Counted from the first letter of the stretch, positions 16,574 through 24,914 are shown. The stretch: 36,317 nucleotides of DNA from Sedimenticola thiotaurini (GCA_011051715.1 DRKP01000060.1:1-36317); one strand, 5' to 3'. The notes: generated by a model from the letters alone, not told the origin. A program made the numbers and translations.

Positions 16574-19165
16574 TCAGGCCGGGTTCCCCCGCTCCCGGTC
16601 GATGCCGATGGCCTCGGCAAACAGGGGCCGGGCCCGCTCCAGGGCCTGCTCCAGGCCCTGCAGGCAGGAGCGCCCCTCCTCCTGGAACCGCTCCGGCGGC
16701 AGGTTCTCGGCCATCCGCGCGAGGGTGCCCAGCTGGGTCAGGCCCAGATTGAGGGCGCTGCCCTTGAGGGCATGGGCCAGTTCGCCGAAGTGATGGACAT
16801 CACCCGCTGCCAGTGCCTCGGTCATGCCCTGGAGCAATTGCCGGCTGTCCCGTTCCATGTTCCGGAACAGGTTCTCGACGAAGGAGTCGTCCCCGGACAG
16901 CTGTTTCAGCTCCGCCAGCGTCTCCGGGTCGAGGACGGCCATGCCGTCCTCCTGCCCATCCTCCCTCAGCGCCGCCCCCTGGGGAGGCGGTGGCGCGGCG
17001 GCGGTGCTGTCGTCGCCGACCGCCATGGAAATCGCCTCCAGCAGCCTGGCGGAAGAGATGGGCTTGGTCAGGAAATGCTCGATACCCGCCTCGTGACAGC
17101 TCCTGCGGGCCTCGGGTGTGGCATTGGCGGTCAGCATGATGAAGGGGACCGGATCCGGGTCGCCGGCATGGGCGAAACGGTGGATCTGGTAGACCTCGAT
17201 ACCACCGATCTCCGGCATGTGCATGTCCACGATCACCAGGTCGAAGGCCTCCTGCTCCAGCGCGTCCAGCACCTGGCGGCCGTTCTCCACCAGGAGAAAA
17301 TCGTGGCCGGCGCGCTCCAGCACGCGGCCGATCACCATCCGGTTGATGGAGTTGTCCTCGGCGACCAGGATGCGCAATTGCCGCAGCGCCTGCCGGCGGC
17401 GGGTGAAATGGCGCGACAGATTGATCACGCCCGGTACATCGCCACTGCCGGGTTTGCTGGCGTGCAGGGCGTTGAACAGCAGGGCCTTGTCGAACGGGCT
17501 GGGTATGACGTAGACCGGATTGGCTATCTGGCTCAGGCCCGACTGGAGGCCGCTCTCCCGCGGCTGCCGCGCCAGCAGGACGATGATGTTGGGCAGGGAC
17601 AGCTCCTGCTCCAGTGACAGGAGGAAGCGCAGCATGTCGCCACTCGGCTCGACACCGTCCAGGATGACGACCTCGTAGCTGGTCGGCCGCTGGCCGTCCC
17701 CCAGCAGCATGCGCAGCGCCTCCCGGGCGCTGCCGGCGTCGCTGTAGCCGACACCCCAGCCGCGCAGGGCGTGGGTGATCTCCGTCTCCCCCGTCGCCGG
17801 CGGGGCGATACGCAGCACCGAGCACTGCTGGACCTGTTCCAGTTCGCGGTCGTCGACCAGATCCTTCTGGTGCTGGAATTCGATGTCGAACCAGAACCTG
17901 GTACCGATGCCCGGGGTACTCTCGAGGCCGATGCGGCCACCCATCAACTCCACCAGGTTCCTGGCGATGGAGGTGCCGAGACCGGTACCGCCGAAGCGGC
18001 GGGTGGTGCTCTCATCCGCCTGGGTGAAGGTATCGAAGATGTGCTCCTGCTCCTCGGTGGTCATGCCGATGCCGGTATCGATCACCTCGAAGCGGATCAG
18101 CGAGCGGCCGGAACCGGTGCGGATGGTGCGGCAGCGCAGCTCCACTGCCCCGCGCTCGGTGAACTTGATGGCGTTGCCGATGAGGTTGATCAGGATCTGG
18201 CGCAGCCGGTGGGGATCCCCCACCAGCCGGTAGGGGATCTCCAGGCCGATGCTGGAGATCAGCCTGATCCCCTTCTTCTTCGCCACCGGGTCGAACATGC
18301 GCACGGTCGAGCCGATCAGGCCATGCAGATCGAAATCGATCCGCTCCAGCGACATGCGGCCGGCCTCGATCTTGGAGATGTCGAGGATGTCGTCGATCAG
18401 CCGCAGCAGGGTCCTGCCGGAGGTGGCGATGGTCTCGACGTATCCCTGCTCCTCGTTCCCCAGCGTGCAGTCCGAGAGCAGTTCGGTGGTACCGATGATG
18501 CCGTTCAGGGGCGTGCGTATCTCATGACTCATGCGGGCCAGGAATTCGCTCTTGGCCTGGTTGGCGATCTCTGCCCGCAGGCGCTCCGCCTGGACACGCC
18601 TGATCAGGATGGCGACATAGCCCGGCAGCACCACGAGGGCACCGAGCAGCCCGATGCCGATGGTCCGGTGGGTGCTCCAGTAGTCGCTGACCGAAAGCGC
18701 CACACTGAAGCCGACGATGGAGAGAAGGGCCGACAGGTAGAGATATCTCTCGCCGTGGCGGAAACCGTTTCCGAAGGTGATCCACAGGCACCCTGCCCAC
18801 CAGGGCGCTCCCGCCTCGCCGGTGGTGATCATGGCGATGCTGAAGGAACCGATATCGAGAAAGATCCCGAACACGATCCGCGCCGGCGACTTCCGCGGCG
18901 ACCAGAGGATCGATATCAGGATGGCGATGCCCAGGGTGAGATGGACGCCGAACAGAACCAGGCCGCCGATGAGCTGGGGGGAGGCCACCGGGGTGGTGAC
19001 ATCGAGCCAGGTGAGATAGGCCAGGATGATCGAGATGATGGCGATGCGGATGACCGCCTGCTCGAACTCCTGCTGGTTCTCTTTTCGTGAACGAAGACGG
19101 CGTACCACGGAGAAGAGTGTGGTAGAAAGAGTCCTCGTCCTGTCGATGAAGGTGTTATGATCCAT
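16574..19165 (-). CDS. rpfC: DSF sensor hybrid histidine kinase (RpfC-type)
   Basis: An 863-aa hybrid kinase; Xanthomonas RpfC is about 726 aa. The membrane input region of about five helices spans roughly 38-190 and carries RpfC-like text (GNGFRHGERYLYL, LPGYVAILIRR). HisKA contains MSHEIRTPLNGIIG with His214; the ATPase domain has N331 and the G boxes DTGIGM and GGTGLGTSIA. A degenerate receiver-like domain (about 448-570) is extra compared with the classical protein. A proper receiver follows (about 597-715; E603, D604, phospho-Asp647, K701), then an HPt domain with His798 in AHALKG. The ribosome site is weak, so the exact start is less sure. It should sense the signal made by RpfF and pass phosphate to RpfG. 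Confidence 0.92.
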   Translation of the reverse strand: MDHNTFIDRTRTLSTTLFSVVRRLRSRKENQQEFEQAVIRIAIISIILAYLTWLDVTTPVASPQLIGGLVLFGVHLTLGIAILISILWSPRKSPARIVFGIFLDIGSFSIAMITTGEAGAPWWAGCLWITFGNGFRHGERYLYLSALLSIVGFSVALSVSDYWSTHRTIGIGLLGALVVLPGYVAILIRRVQAERLRAEIANQAKSEFLARMSHEIRTPLNGIIGTTELLSDCTLGNEEQGYVETIATSGRTLLRLIDDILDISKIEAGRMSLERIDFDLHGLIGSTVRMFDPVAKKKGIRLISSIGLEIPYRLVGDPHRLRQILINLIGNAIKFTERGAVELRCRTIRTGSGRSLIRFEVIDTGIGMTTEEQEHIFDTFTQADESTTRRFGGTGLGTSIARNLVELMGGRIGLESTPGIGTRFWFDIEFQHQKDLVDDRELEQVQQCSVLRIAPPATGETEITHALRGWGVGYSDAGSAREALRMLLGDGQRPTSYEVVILDGVEPSGDMLRFLLSLEQELSLPNIIVLLARQPRESGLQSGLSQIANPVYVIPSPFDKALLFNALHASKPGSGDVPGVINLSRHFTRRRQALRQLRILVAEDNSINRMVIGRVLERAGHDFLLVENGRQVLDALEQEAFDLVIVDMHMPEIGGIEVYQIHRFAHAGDPDPVPFIMLTANATPEARRSCHEAGIEHFLTKPISSARLLEAISMAVGDDSTAAAPPPPQGAALREDGQEDGMAVLDPETLAELKQLSGDDSFVENLFRNMERDSRQLLQGMTEALAAGDVHHFGELAHALKGSALNLGLTQLGTLARMAENLPPERFQEEGRSCLQGLEQALERARPLFAEAIGIDRERGNPA
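19153..19161 (+). promoter_or_regulatory. Candidate extended -10 promoter of the ACP-KS pair
   Basis: TGTTATGAT is a good extended -10 element (TGnTATAAT-like) located within the first codons of the opposite gene rpfC. Transcription would begin near 19168, giving a leader of about 68 bases. The spacer between the divergent starts is only 70 bases, so promoters for rpfC and the acyl carrier gene must overlap or interfere. Confidence 0.4.
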
Positions 19166-19235
19166 CCGATTCAGCAGACCAGCAGCAACCCCGTACCGTC
19201 ACCCTGTCTCAGCCGAGAGAGATAAGAACCGAAAC

Positions 19236-19481
19236 ATGGATGAGAAAGTATATAACGCTATCGTAAAAGCCATTGCAACTCAAAAACATATCGATGGTGC
19301 ATCGATCGAACGCGAATCGACGCTGGAGCAGCTGGGTATTTCGTCGCTGGATGCCATCACCATCGTCTACGAGATCGAGGAGCAGTTCGACGTGGAAGTG
19401 CCGAACGACGCCCTGGAGAATCTGAAGACGGTGCAGGACATCGTCGACGGCATCGGCGCGCTGGTGGCGGCGAAGGCCTGA
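19236..19481 (+). CDS. Acyl carrier protein within the rpf cluster
   Basis: An 81-aa acyl carrier protein. The carrier motif is LGISSLDAITIVYEIEEQF (33-51); Ser37 should take the 4'-phosphopantetheine. The usual DSL tripeptide is SSL here, a variant seen in some specialised carriers, so it is unlikely to be the housekeeping AcpP. Acidic helices and length are normal. The first codons are AT-rich compared with neighbours (19236-19300). The ketosynthase gene starts 8 bases after its stop, so the two form an operon. Compare rhizobial NodF (carrier) with NodE (ketosynthase), which build special acyl chains. Confidence 0.9.
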   Translation: MDEKVYNAIVKAIATQKHIDGASIERESTLEQLGISSLDAITIVYEIEEQFDVEVPNDALENLKTVQDIVDGIGALVAAKA

Positions 19482-19489
19482 AGCGGATC

Positions 19490-20692
19490 GTGCCCAGGGT
19501 CGTCGTCACCGGTCTGGGTGCGGTCTCCGCCCTTGGCCCCGACGTGGAAACGTTCTGGACCGCCCTGGCCGGTGGCCGGTCCGGTCTCAGGGCGCTCGAG
19601 GAGGTCCCCGGCGGTGCGTCGAATACAAGGATCGGCGGACAGGTCCCGAACTTTACCCCGGCGCAGCATTTTCCAGCCGACCTGCTGCCGCTGCTGGACC
19701 GGCACTCCCAGTTCGCCATCGTCGCGGCGCGCCAGGCGGTGGCCGATGCCGGCCTCTCCAGGGACGATCTCGGCACGGCCGCAGCCATCGTCGGGACCGG
19801 CTGCGGCGGCAAGGAGACGGATGAACAGACCTATGCCAGGCTCTACCGGGAGGGGCGCAAGCGGGCCCACCCCCTGACCATTCCCCGGGGGATGCCAAGC
19901 GCCGCCAGCAGCCAGGTCAGCATGCAGCTGGGGATCCAGGGACCGGTGTTCACCGTCTCCAGCGCCTGCGCCTCCTCCAACCATGCGGTCGCCCAGGCGG
20001 CGATGATGATACGCGCCGGCCTGGTGGATGTGGCCATCGCCGGTGGCGCCGATGCCCCCTTCACCCACGGCCTGCTGAAGGCCTGGGAGGCGATGCGGGT
20101 GATGTCGGGCGACACCTGCCGTCCCTTCTCCGCCGATCGCAGCGGACTGGTACTGGGGGAGGGTGCCGGCATGGTGGTGCTGGAATCGGAGGAGCGGGCG
20201 CTTCGGCGCGGTGCCCGCATCCATGCGGAGCTGGCGGGGTTCGGCATGTCGGCGGATGCGGGCCACATCACCGATCCGAGTGTCGACGGGGCGGTCCGGG
20301 CGATGACCGCGGCGCTGGCGGATGCGCGGGTCTCTCCCGATCAGGTGGCCTACGTGAACGCCCACGGCACCGGCACCCGCGCCAACGACGTGGCCGAGAG
20401 CCGGGCGCTGCGCCAGGTGTTCGGCCGCCATGCGGACGCCCTGGCGGTCTCTTCGACCAAATCCATGCATGGCCATGCCCTGGGGGCGGCCGGCGGGCTG
20501 GAGCTGGTGGCGACGGTGCGGGCCATCGCCGCCGGACTGGCGCCGGGGACGGCCAATTTCACCCGGCCGGATCCGGACTGCGATCTCGACTATCTTCCCA
20601 ATCGGGCGCGGGCGATGGAGATCCCGGTCGCCATCTCCAACTCCTTCGCCTTCGGTGGCCTCAACGCGGTGCTGGTGGTGCGGGCGGTCTGA
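19490..20692 (+). CDS. Beta-ketoacyl-ACP synthase (FabF/NodE-like)
   Basis: A 400-aa condensing enzyme of the KAS II group, elongating an acyl chain by two carbons using malonyl-ACP. The Cys-His-His triad is visible: Cys160 in SSACASSNHA, His292 in NAHGTGTRAND, His329 in STKSMHGHALGAAG, with the supporting Lys324. The GTG start at 19490 follows the carrier gene by 8 bases; MPRVVVTGLGAVSALG is a typical KAS N-terminus. Its partner carrier and the surrounding signalling genes suggest it makes the acyl substrate for the RpfF step rather than bulk lipid. It converges on the methyltransferase gene with a 6-base gap. Confidence 0.93.
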   Translation: MPRVVVTGLGAVSALGPDVETFWTALAGGRSGLRALEEVPGGASNTRIGGQVPNFTPAQHFPADLLPLLDRHSQFAIVAARQAVADAGLSRDDLGTAAAIVGTGCGGKETDEQTYARLYREGRKRAHPLTIPRGMPSAASSQVSMQLGIQGPVFTVSSACASSNHAVAQAAMMIRAGLVDVAIAGGADAPFTHGLLKAWEAMRVMSGDTCRPFSADRSGLVLGEGAGMVVLESEERALRRGARIHAELAGFGMSADAGHITDPSVDGAVRAMTAALADARVSPDQVAYVNAHGTGTRANDVAESRALRQVFGRHADALAVSSTKSMHGHALGAAGGLELVATVRAIAAGLAPGTANFTRPDPDCDLDYLPNRARAMEIPVAISNSFAFGGLNAVLVVRAV

Positions 20693-20698
20693 CCGGTT

Positions 20699-21766
20699 TC
20701 AGCGGGTCGGCTCCCTGCGCTCGAACAGGAAGTGGCCGTTGCCGTAGACCTCGCCGTCCCCGGGCGCGAACAGCACCACCTTGCACTGGATGAAATAGTC
20801 GTTCCAGTGCCGGATCTCCGCTTCCGACAGGGTGTCACCATAGAGTCGTTCGATGTTGTCCCAGAAGCGGCGGTGCCACTCCTCCAGGGTGCGCCAGTAG
20901 TTGAAGCCGTTCAGATACCAGCTCCCCTTCAGGTCGAAGAACTCGTCCTGCTCCTCGATCACCCGGATCGGCCAGATGTGGCCTCCGGGAAAGAACTTTC
21001 CGATCAGGGTCCTGCTGGAGTCGTGGTACTGGGGAAACACCGGCCGGGAGACGATCAGGTGCAGGAACAGCCGGCCGCCGGGCTTGAGCAGTGCATGGAT
21101 GCGCTGGAACGCGGCCCGCAGGTTGTTGACGTGTTCGAAGGCGCCGACGGCCATGACGATGTCATAGCGCTGTTCGCCCAGGTCGGCGAGGGGAACGGCA
21201 CTGAAGTCCCCCTCGATCAGCGTCAGGTTGCGGCCGTGCAGGGGGTGCCCCGGCTGCTCCATGCACTCGCGGATGTAGCCGGTCTGTACCCTGCTGGGGG
21301 TGATGCTGGTGATCTCCATCTGCGGGTAGCGTCCCAGCAGGTAGGTCTCCAGCGGGCCGAACCCGCAACCGATGTTGAACACCTTTTCGTCGCCCCGGAT
21401 GCCGGCACGCTGGCAGATGAGATCGAACTTGGCCCGCTCCGCCTGTTCCAGGGTGGCGGACGACGCACGGATCTGCTCCGGGGTCTCGCCGTAGTAGGCG
21501 GTGGTATAGGCCATGAATTCCGGATCCAGGAAGGCGCGGAACAGGGTGCTGTCGGCATCGAAATGCTGCTCCATCAACTCGTCGGTCTCGTCCCACATCG
21601 GGCCCTGATCGGTGGGGATCGCCTGGATGTCCGACTCCGTTCCGGCCGCGGCCAGGCGCTGGTACTCTCGGGTGAAATAGCGGGTCAGGCGTTGTTCGTA
21701 GAGACGGAGTTCGTCACTGCCATAGGGCAGGATCCCGGCTTGCTGCAGCTGTTCTCTGATGGACAT
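20699..21766 (-). CDS. Cyclopropane-fatty-acid-synthase-like SAM methyltransferase
   Basis: A 355-aa protein resembling CFA synthase: HFDADSTLFRAFLDPEFM (68-85), the SAM-binding FNIGCGFGPLE (130-140), MAVGAFEHV (205-213) and LFLHLIVS (233-240), then FFPGGHIWPI. CFA synthase adds a methylene or methyl group across a fatty-acyl double bond. By alignment with E. coli Cfa, the active-site Glu (211), His (236) and Tyr (290) are kept, but the cysteine in YSCAY is Thr89 here (YTTAYY). The start at 21766 replaces a longer frame reaching 21961, whose added residues do not fit the family. It lies 67 bases after the pseudo-RpfC gene on the same strand, so the rpfG-side genes may form a unit. Confidence 0.82.
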   Translation of the reverse strand: MSIREQLQQAGILPYGSDELRLYEQRLTRYFTREYQRLAAAGTESDIQAIPTDQGPMWDETDELMEQHFDADSTLFRAFLDPEFMAYTTAYYGETPEQIRASSATLEQAERAKFDLICQRAGIRGDEKVFNIGCGFGPLETYLLGRYPQMEITSITPSRVQTGYIRECMEQPGHPLHGRNLTLIEGDFSAVPLADLGEQRYDIVMAVGAFEHVNNLRAAFQRIHALLKPGGRLFLHLIVSRPVFPQYHDSSRTLIGKFFPGGHIWPIRVIEEQDEFFDLKGSWYLNGFNYWRTLEEWHRRFWDNIERLYGDTLSEAEIRHWNDYFIQCKVVLFAPGDGEVYGNGHFLFERREPTR

Positions 21767-21819
21767 GATCGGTGCATATCTCTCCGGCGTGGATGGGTAC
21801 GAATGGCCGGCGACCCGGA

Positions 21820-21836
21820 TGACGGCTGCGCCGTCA
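21820..21836 (-). other. Hairpin at the pseudo-RpfC stop codon
   Basis: TGACGGC (21820-21826) and GCCGTCA (21830-21836) pair perfectly with a 3-base loop, overlapping the stop codon of the upstream gene and preceding the methyltransferase start. There is no T-run. It could modulate the ratio of the two products; this is a guess. Confidence 0.35.
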
Positions 21837-23435
21837 GTCCAGGGTCCCCCTGTGGCCCGAGCCAGTATACTCGGAAAGGAACGCCCGCAGCGCCCGTTCC
21901 GTGTTCTCGTGGATGGAGCGGATGTCCGCGGTCCGCCCGCCGGCGACCGAGGGAAAGTCATGCGGGTCGATGCGACCGGCGGCGATACTGGCCCGGTGCA
22001 GCTCGAATGCGCCCACGTTCCCGGCCAGGTCGGAGAGGGCCTGACTGAGGTCGCGGAAGTGGTGGTGGTCGCAGCGCCGGGCCGCCTCCTCCAGCTGCAG
22101 GACCAGACGCCGCCCCTCGATCCGGAAGCCGCTGACCAGCTTCTCCAGGAAATCGCTGCTGCCTCCCAGCCGGTCCAGTTCGGTCAGTCGCTGAATGTCG
22201 AGCAGAACCCCCTGGATCTCGCGGATGCCGCGGGCCTTCGGAGGGCCACCGTCGCCACGACCGGCGTCGCCGGTGTGACTGCCCAGCGGCAGCTCCATGA
22301 TCCGTTCGATGGTGGTGGAGAGCTTGTGGCCGTCCAGCGGTTTGATCAGCATGCCATCGACGCCGGCCGTTTCGCAGCGCCGCAGCAGCGCGCTGTCCGC
22401 CTGCTCCAGCAGGATGATGAAGGGAACCCTGCGGTTGCCCACCCGGCTGAAACGGTGCAGTTTGAACGTCTCCAGGCCGCTGGCCCGGTTCAGGTCGAGC
22501 GAGACGATGGCCAGGTCGAAGCGGTGGCCGTCCAGGGCATCGAGCACGTGGATGCCGTCATCGGCCACGAACACCTCGTGCCCCATGCGTTTGAGCAGGT
22601 TGCGGATGCGGTGACGGTCGCTGCCGTCGCTGTCCGCCAGCAGGATGTGCAGCGGCTGACGCGAGACCGGGCTGGTGTACCGGTCTATCAGGCGCACCAC
22701 CCGGGTGTCGCTGTCCGGGTACGGACGCAGCGGTTCGTGCAGGGCATTGTAGAGCAGGGTCTTGTCCAGCGGCCTGCCGAGAAGGCAGGAGTAGCCGGCC
22801 GCCTCCAGCTGGCTGCGCTGCAGTGCGCCGGTGCTGGCGATGTGGATCAGGGGGAGGTGGCGCAGTTCCGGCTCCGACCGGACCAGGGCCGCGAACTGGT
22901 CACTGCCGATCCCCAGGCGTCCCTCGTTGACGATGGCGGCCCGGTACGGGGTGCCGTCGCGTTCGCCCTGCAGCAGCAGATGGAGGGCCTCGCCGACACG
23001 GCTGGCGGTCTGGAAGGGGATGTTCCAGGAGGCGAGCCACTGGTGCAGGTCGTCGAGGGCGGCGACGTCGTCGGCCAGCAGCAGGACCGCGGCATCCGCC
23101 GCCTCCCTCTCCCCCGCCGCGAGGTGCTCTCCGGTGGTGGTTTCCGGTTCCGGCGCGGAAGCAGGGCCGTCCGGCAGGGCCGCCGCAACGGGGAAGGGGG
23201 TGGTCGTCGGGTCGTCCATCTCCCCGGTGAGGTGGTGTTGCCGGATCAGGCGGTGAAACACCATCAGCAGAAGCAGGACCAGGGTGACCAGCAGGACGCC
23301 GAAGAGACCGAGCCACGGGCCGGAGAGGCCCAGCAATACGCCGAACGTCAGCGCGATTGCAGGATGTCTCTGCAACAGGTGCCGGCCGGCAGCGTGACGT
23401 GTATGGGGATCCCCTGTGCTGTCCATCGCATCCAT
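21834..23435 (-). CDS. RpfC-like pseudo-phosphorelay membrane protein (no kinase, dead REC and HPt)
   Basis: A 533-aa protein with a short membrane hairpin (about 25-60), a Pro/Thr/Glu linker, a degenerate receiver-like domain (about 115-230), a second receiver (about 263-378) and an HPt-like helix bundle (about 410-525). The order matches the back half of RpfC, and stretches align well: GHEVFVADDGIHVLDAL with the RpfC text GHDFLLVENGRQVLDAL. No HisKA or ATPase domain is present. Ser312 (IVSLDL) sits at the phospho-Asp position, and Gln465 (LSQALSD) replaces the HPt histidine of RpfC (LAHALKG). Lys365 is retained. It probably arose by duplication of RpfC and may act as a binding or competitor protein. 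The start at 23435 has an AGGGGG site. Confidence 0.85.
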   Translation of the reverse strand: MDAMDSTGDPHTRHAAGRHLLQRHPAIALTFGVLLGLSGPWLGLFGVLLVTLVLLLLMVFHRLIRQHHLTGEMDDPTTTPFPVAAALPDGPASAPEPETTTGEHLAAGEREAADAAVLLLADDVAALDDLHQWLASWNIPFQTASRVGEALHLLLQGERDGTPYRAAIVNEGRLGIGSDQFAALVRSEPELRHLPLIHIASTGALQRSQLEAAGYSCLLGRPLDKTLLYNALHEPLRPYPDSDTRVVRLIDRYTSPVSRQPLHILLADSDGSDRHRIRNLLKRMGHEVFVADDGIHVLDALDGHRFDLAIVSLDLNRASGLETFKLHRFSRVGNRRVPFIILLEQADSALLRRCETAGVDGMLIKPLDGHKLSTTIERIMELPLGSHTGDAGRGDGGPPKARGIREIQGVLLDIQRLTELDRLGGSSDFLEKLVSGFRIEGRRLVLQLEEAARRCDHHHFRDLSQALSDLAGNVGAFELHRASIAAGRIDPHDFPSVAGGRTADIRSIHENTERALRAFLSEYTGSGHRGTLD

Positions 23436-23599
23436 TTCCCGGGCCCCCTAGGGTTCGTCAACACGATGGGATGGGGCCGTTTCCCCTCGTGACCGCGTTG
23501 CGCGTTTGCTTGCGTACGGCAGGCACAGGGCACTCCGTGCGCATTGTCCTGCAGAACAGTGGCTCCCGTCGATGGATATACGCATCGTGCTGGCAGACC

Positions 23600-24658
23600 C
23601 TAGAGGCTGACGGTGGTGCCATCGTCGGAGAAGCGCTCCCGGATCGACAGGATCCGGTCGAGGCGGCTGAAGAAGGCGTCGATGCAGTCCGGGTCGAAAT
23701 GCCGGCCCCGCTGCTGACGCATGTACTCCAGGGTGCGGTCGATGCCCCATGCCTTCTTGTAGGGACGCTCCGACTGCAGTGCATCGAAGACGTCGGCCAC
23801 CGCCGCCACGCGTGCCTCGATCGGAATCTCAGCCCCCTTCAGACCCTGGGGATAGCCACTTCCGTCGAAACGCTCATGATGTCCCAGGGCGATGATAGCC
23901 CCGGATTTCAGGAAAAAGGAGGGACTGTCCCGCAAAATCTCGTAGCCGATGCGGGTGTGGGTCTGCATCCGCGCCCATTCGTCGCTGTCGAGACGGCCCC
24001 GCTTCAGCAGGATGTGGTCGGGTACCCCGATCTTGCCGATGTCGTGCATCGGAGCGGCATGGCGGATGATCTCGCACAGCTCGTGTTCGAGGCCGATCTC
24101 CTGGGCCACCAGGAAGGCGTATTCCGCCATTCGCACCACATGGTTGCCGGTATCCTCGTCCCGGTATTCGCCGGCCTTGGCCAGGCGCAGCAGGGTCTCC
24201 TTCTCCCGCTGCTCCAGCTCGTGGGTCTTGTTGAACACCTCCTGTTCCAGCCAGCGGGCCCGGTCCTTGATGATCTGCTGCTGGCGACGCAACTGCAGCA
24301 GGTTGCGGCAGCGGGCGCGGCATTCGTAGTGATCGATCGGCTTGGAGAGGAAATCGGTGGCGCCCGCCTCGAGGGCACGGTAGCGGACACTCTTCTCGTC
24401 GACGCAGGTGATGATCACCAGGGGAATGTCGACGCAGGAGGGGATCTGGCGGAACCAGTGGGTGAACTCGATGCCGTCCATGTGCGGCATCTTGAAGTCG
24501 GTGATCACCAGGTCGTGGCTGTTGCCCTTCGCCCACTCCAGGGCCTTGACCGGGCTGGCGAAGCTCTCCACCTGGATCTCCCGGTCGATGGAGCGGATCA
24601 GCTCCTCCAGGATCATCCGGCTGATCGACTGGTCGTCGATGATCAGTACAGTCGACAT
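23600..24658 (-). CDS. rpfG: RpfG-type response regulator, REC plus HD-GYP phosphodiesterase
   Basis: A 352-aa protein. The receiver (1-120) has IIDD (6-9), phospho-Asp54 in VITDFKMP and LSKP at 104-107. The HD-GYP domain holds MHDIGKIGVPD (204-214; His205, Asp206) and HHERFDGSGYPQGL (260-273, with the GYP triplet), so it should hydrolyse c-di-GMP. The linker ARCRNLLQLRRQQQ and the later FDALQSERPYKKAW closely resemble Xanthomonas RpfG. The start at 24658 has a CAGGGGG site; the longer reading from 24709 adds unlikely residues. It is the expected output partner of RpfC and heads a leftward set with the pseudo-RpfC gene 164 bases downstream. Confidence 0.93.
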   Translation of the reverse strand: MSTVLIIDDQSISRMILEELIRSIDREIQVESFASPVKALEWAKGNSHDLVITDFKMPHMDGIEFTHWFRQIPSCVDIPLVIITCVDEKSVRYRALEAGATDFLSKPIDHYECRARCRNLLQLRRQQQIIKDRARWLEQEVFNKTHELEQREKETLLRLAKAGEYRDEDTGNHVVRMAEYAFLVAQEIGLEHELCEIIRHAAPMHDIGKIGVPDHILLKRGRLDSDEWARMQTHTRIGYEILRDSPSFFLKSGAIIALGHHERFDGSGYPQGLKGAEIPIEARVAAVADVFDALQSERPYKKAWGIDRTLEYMRQQRGRHFDPDCIDAFFSRLDRILSIRERFSDDGTTVSL

Positions 24659-24844
24659 CGAATCTACCCCCTGCGCTCCGCCGCGGGAGCGGTGGCCGCC
24701 GTCTGGCATCTGCTGTTCAGGTCGATTGTCAGGATCGCTGCCCCCCGCTGATCGGGAATCCCCGTCGGTCCACTGCGGGCCGGGTCCGGCTCTCCGGGCC
24801 TGCGGCCGCTGCAGCAGGGACGGATTCGGATCCGGTCCGGATTC

Positions 24845-24868
24845 TCCTAGCTTAAGTCCTAGCTTAAG
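24845..24868. repeat. Two perfect 12-bp tandem repeats upstream of rpfG
   Basis: The unit TCCTAGCTTAAG occurs at 24845-24856 and again directly at 24857-24868; each unit contains the palindrome CTTAAG. A 12-bp period places the two centres slightly over one helical turn apart, compatible with a regulator dimer pair. Confidence 0.85.
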
Positions 24869-24914
24869 TCATTTAAAAACATAATAATAGCCGATCCACG
24901 CCCGGTGGCTGCCA

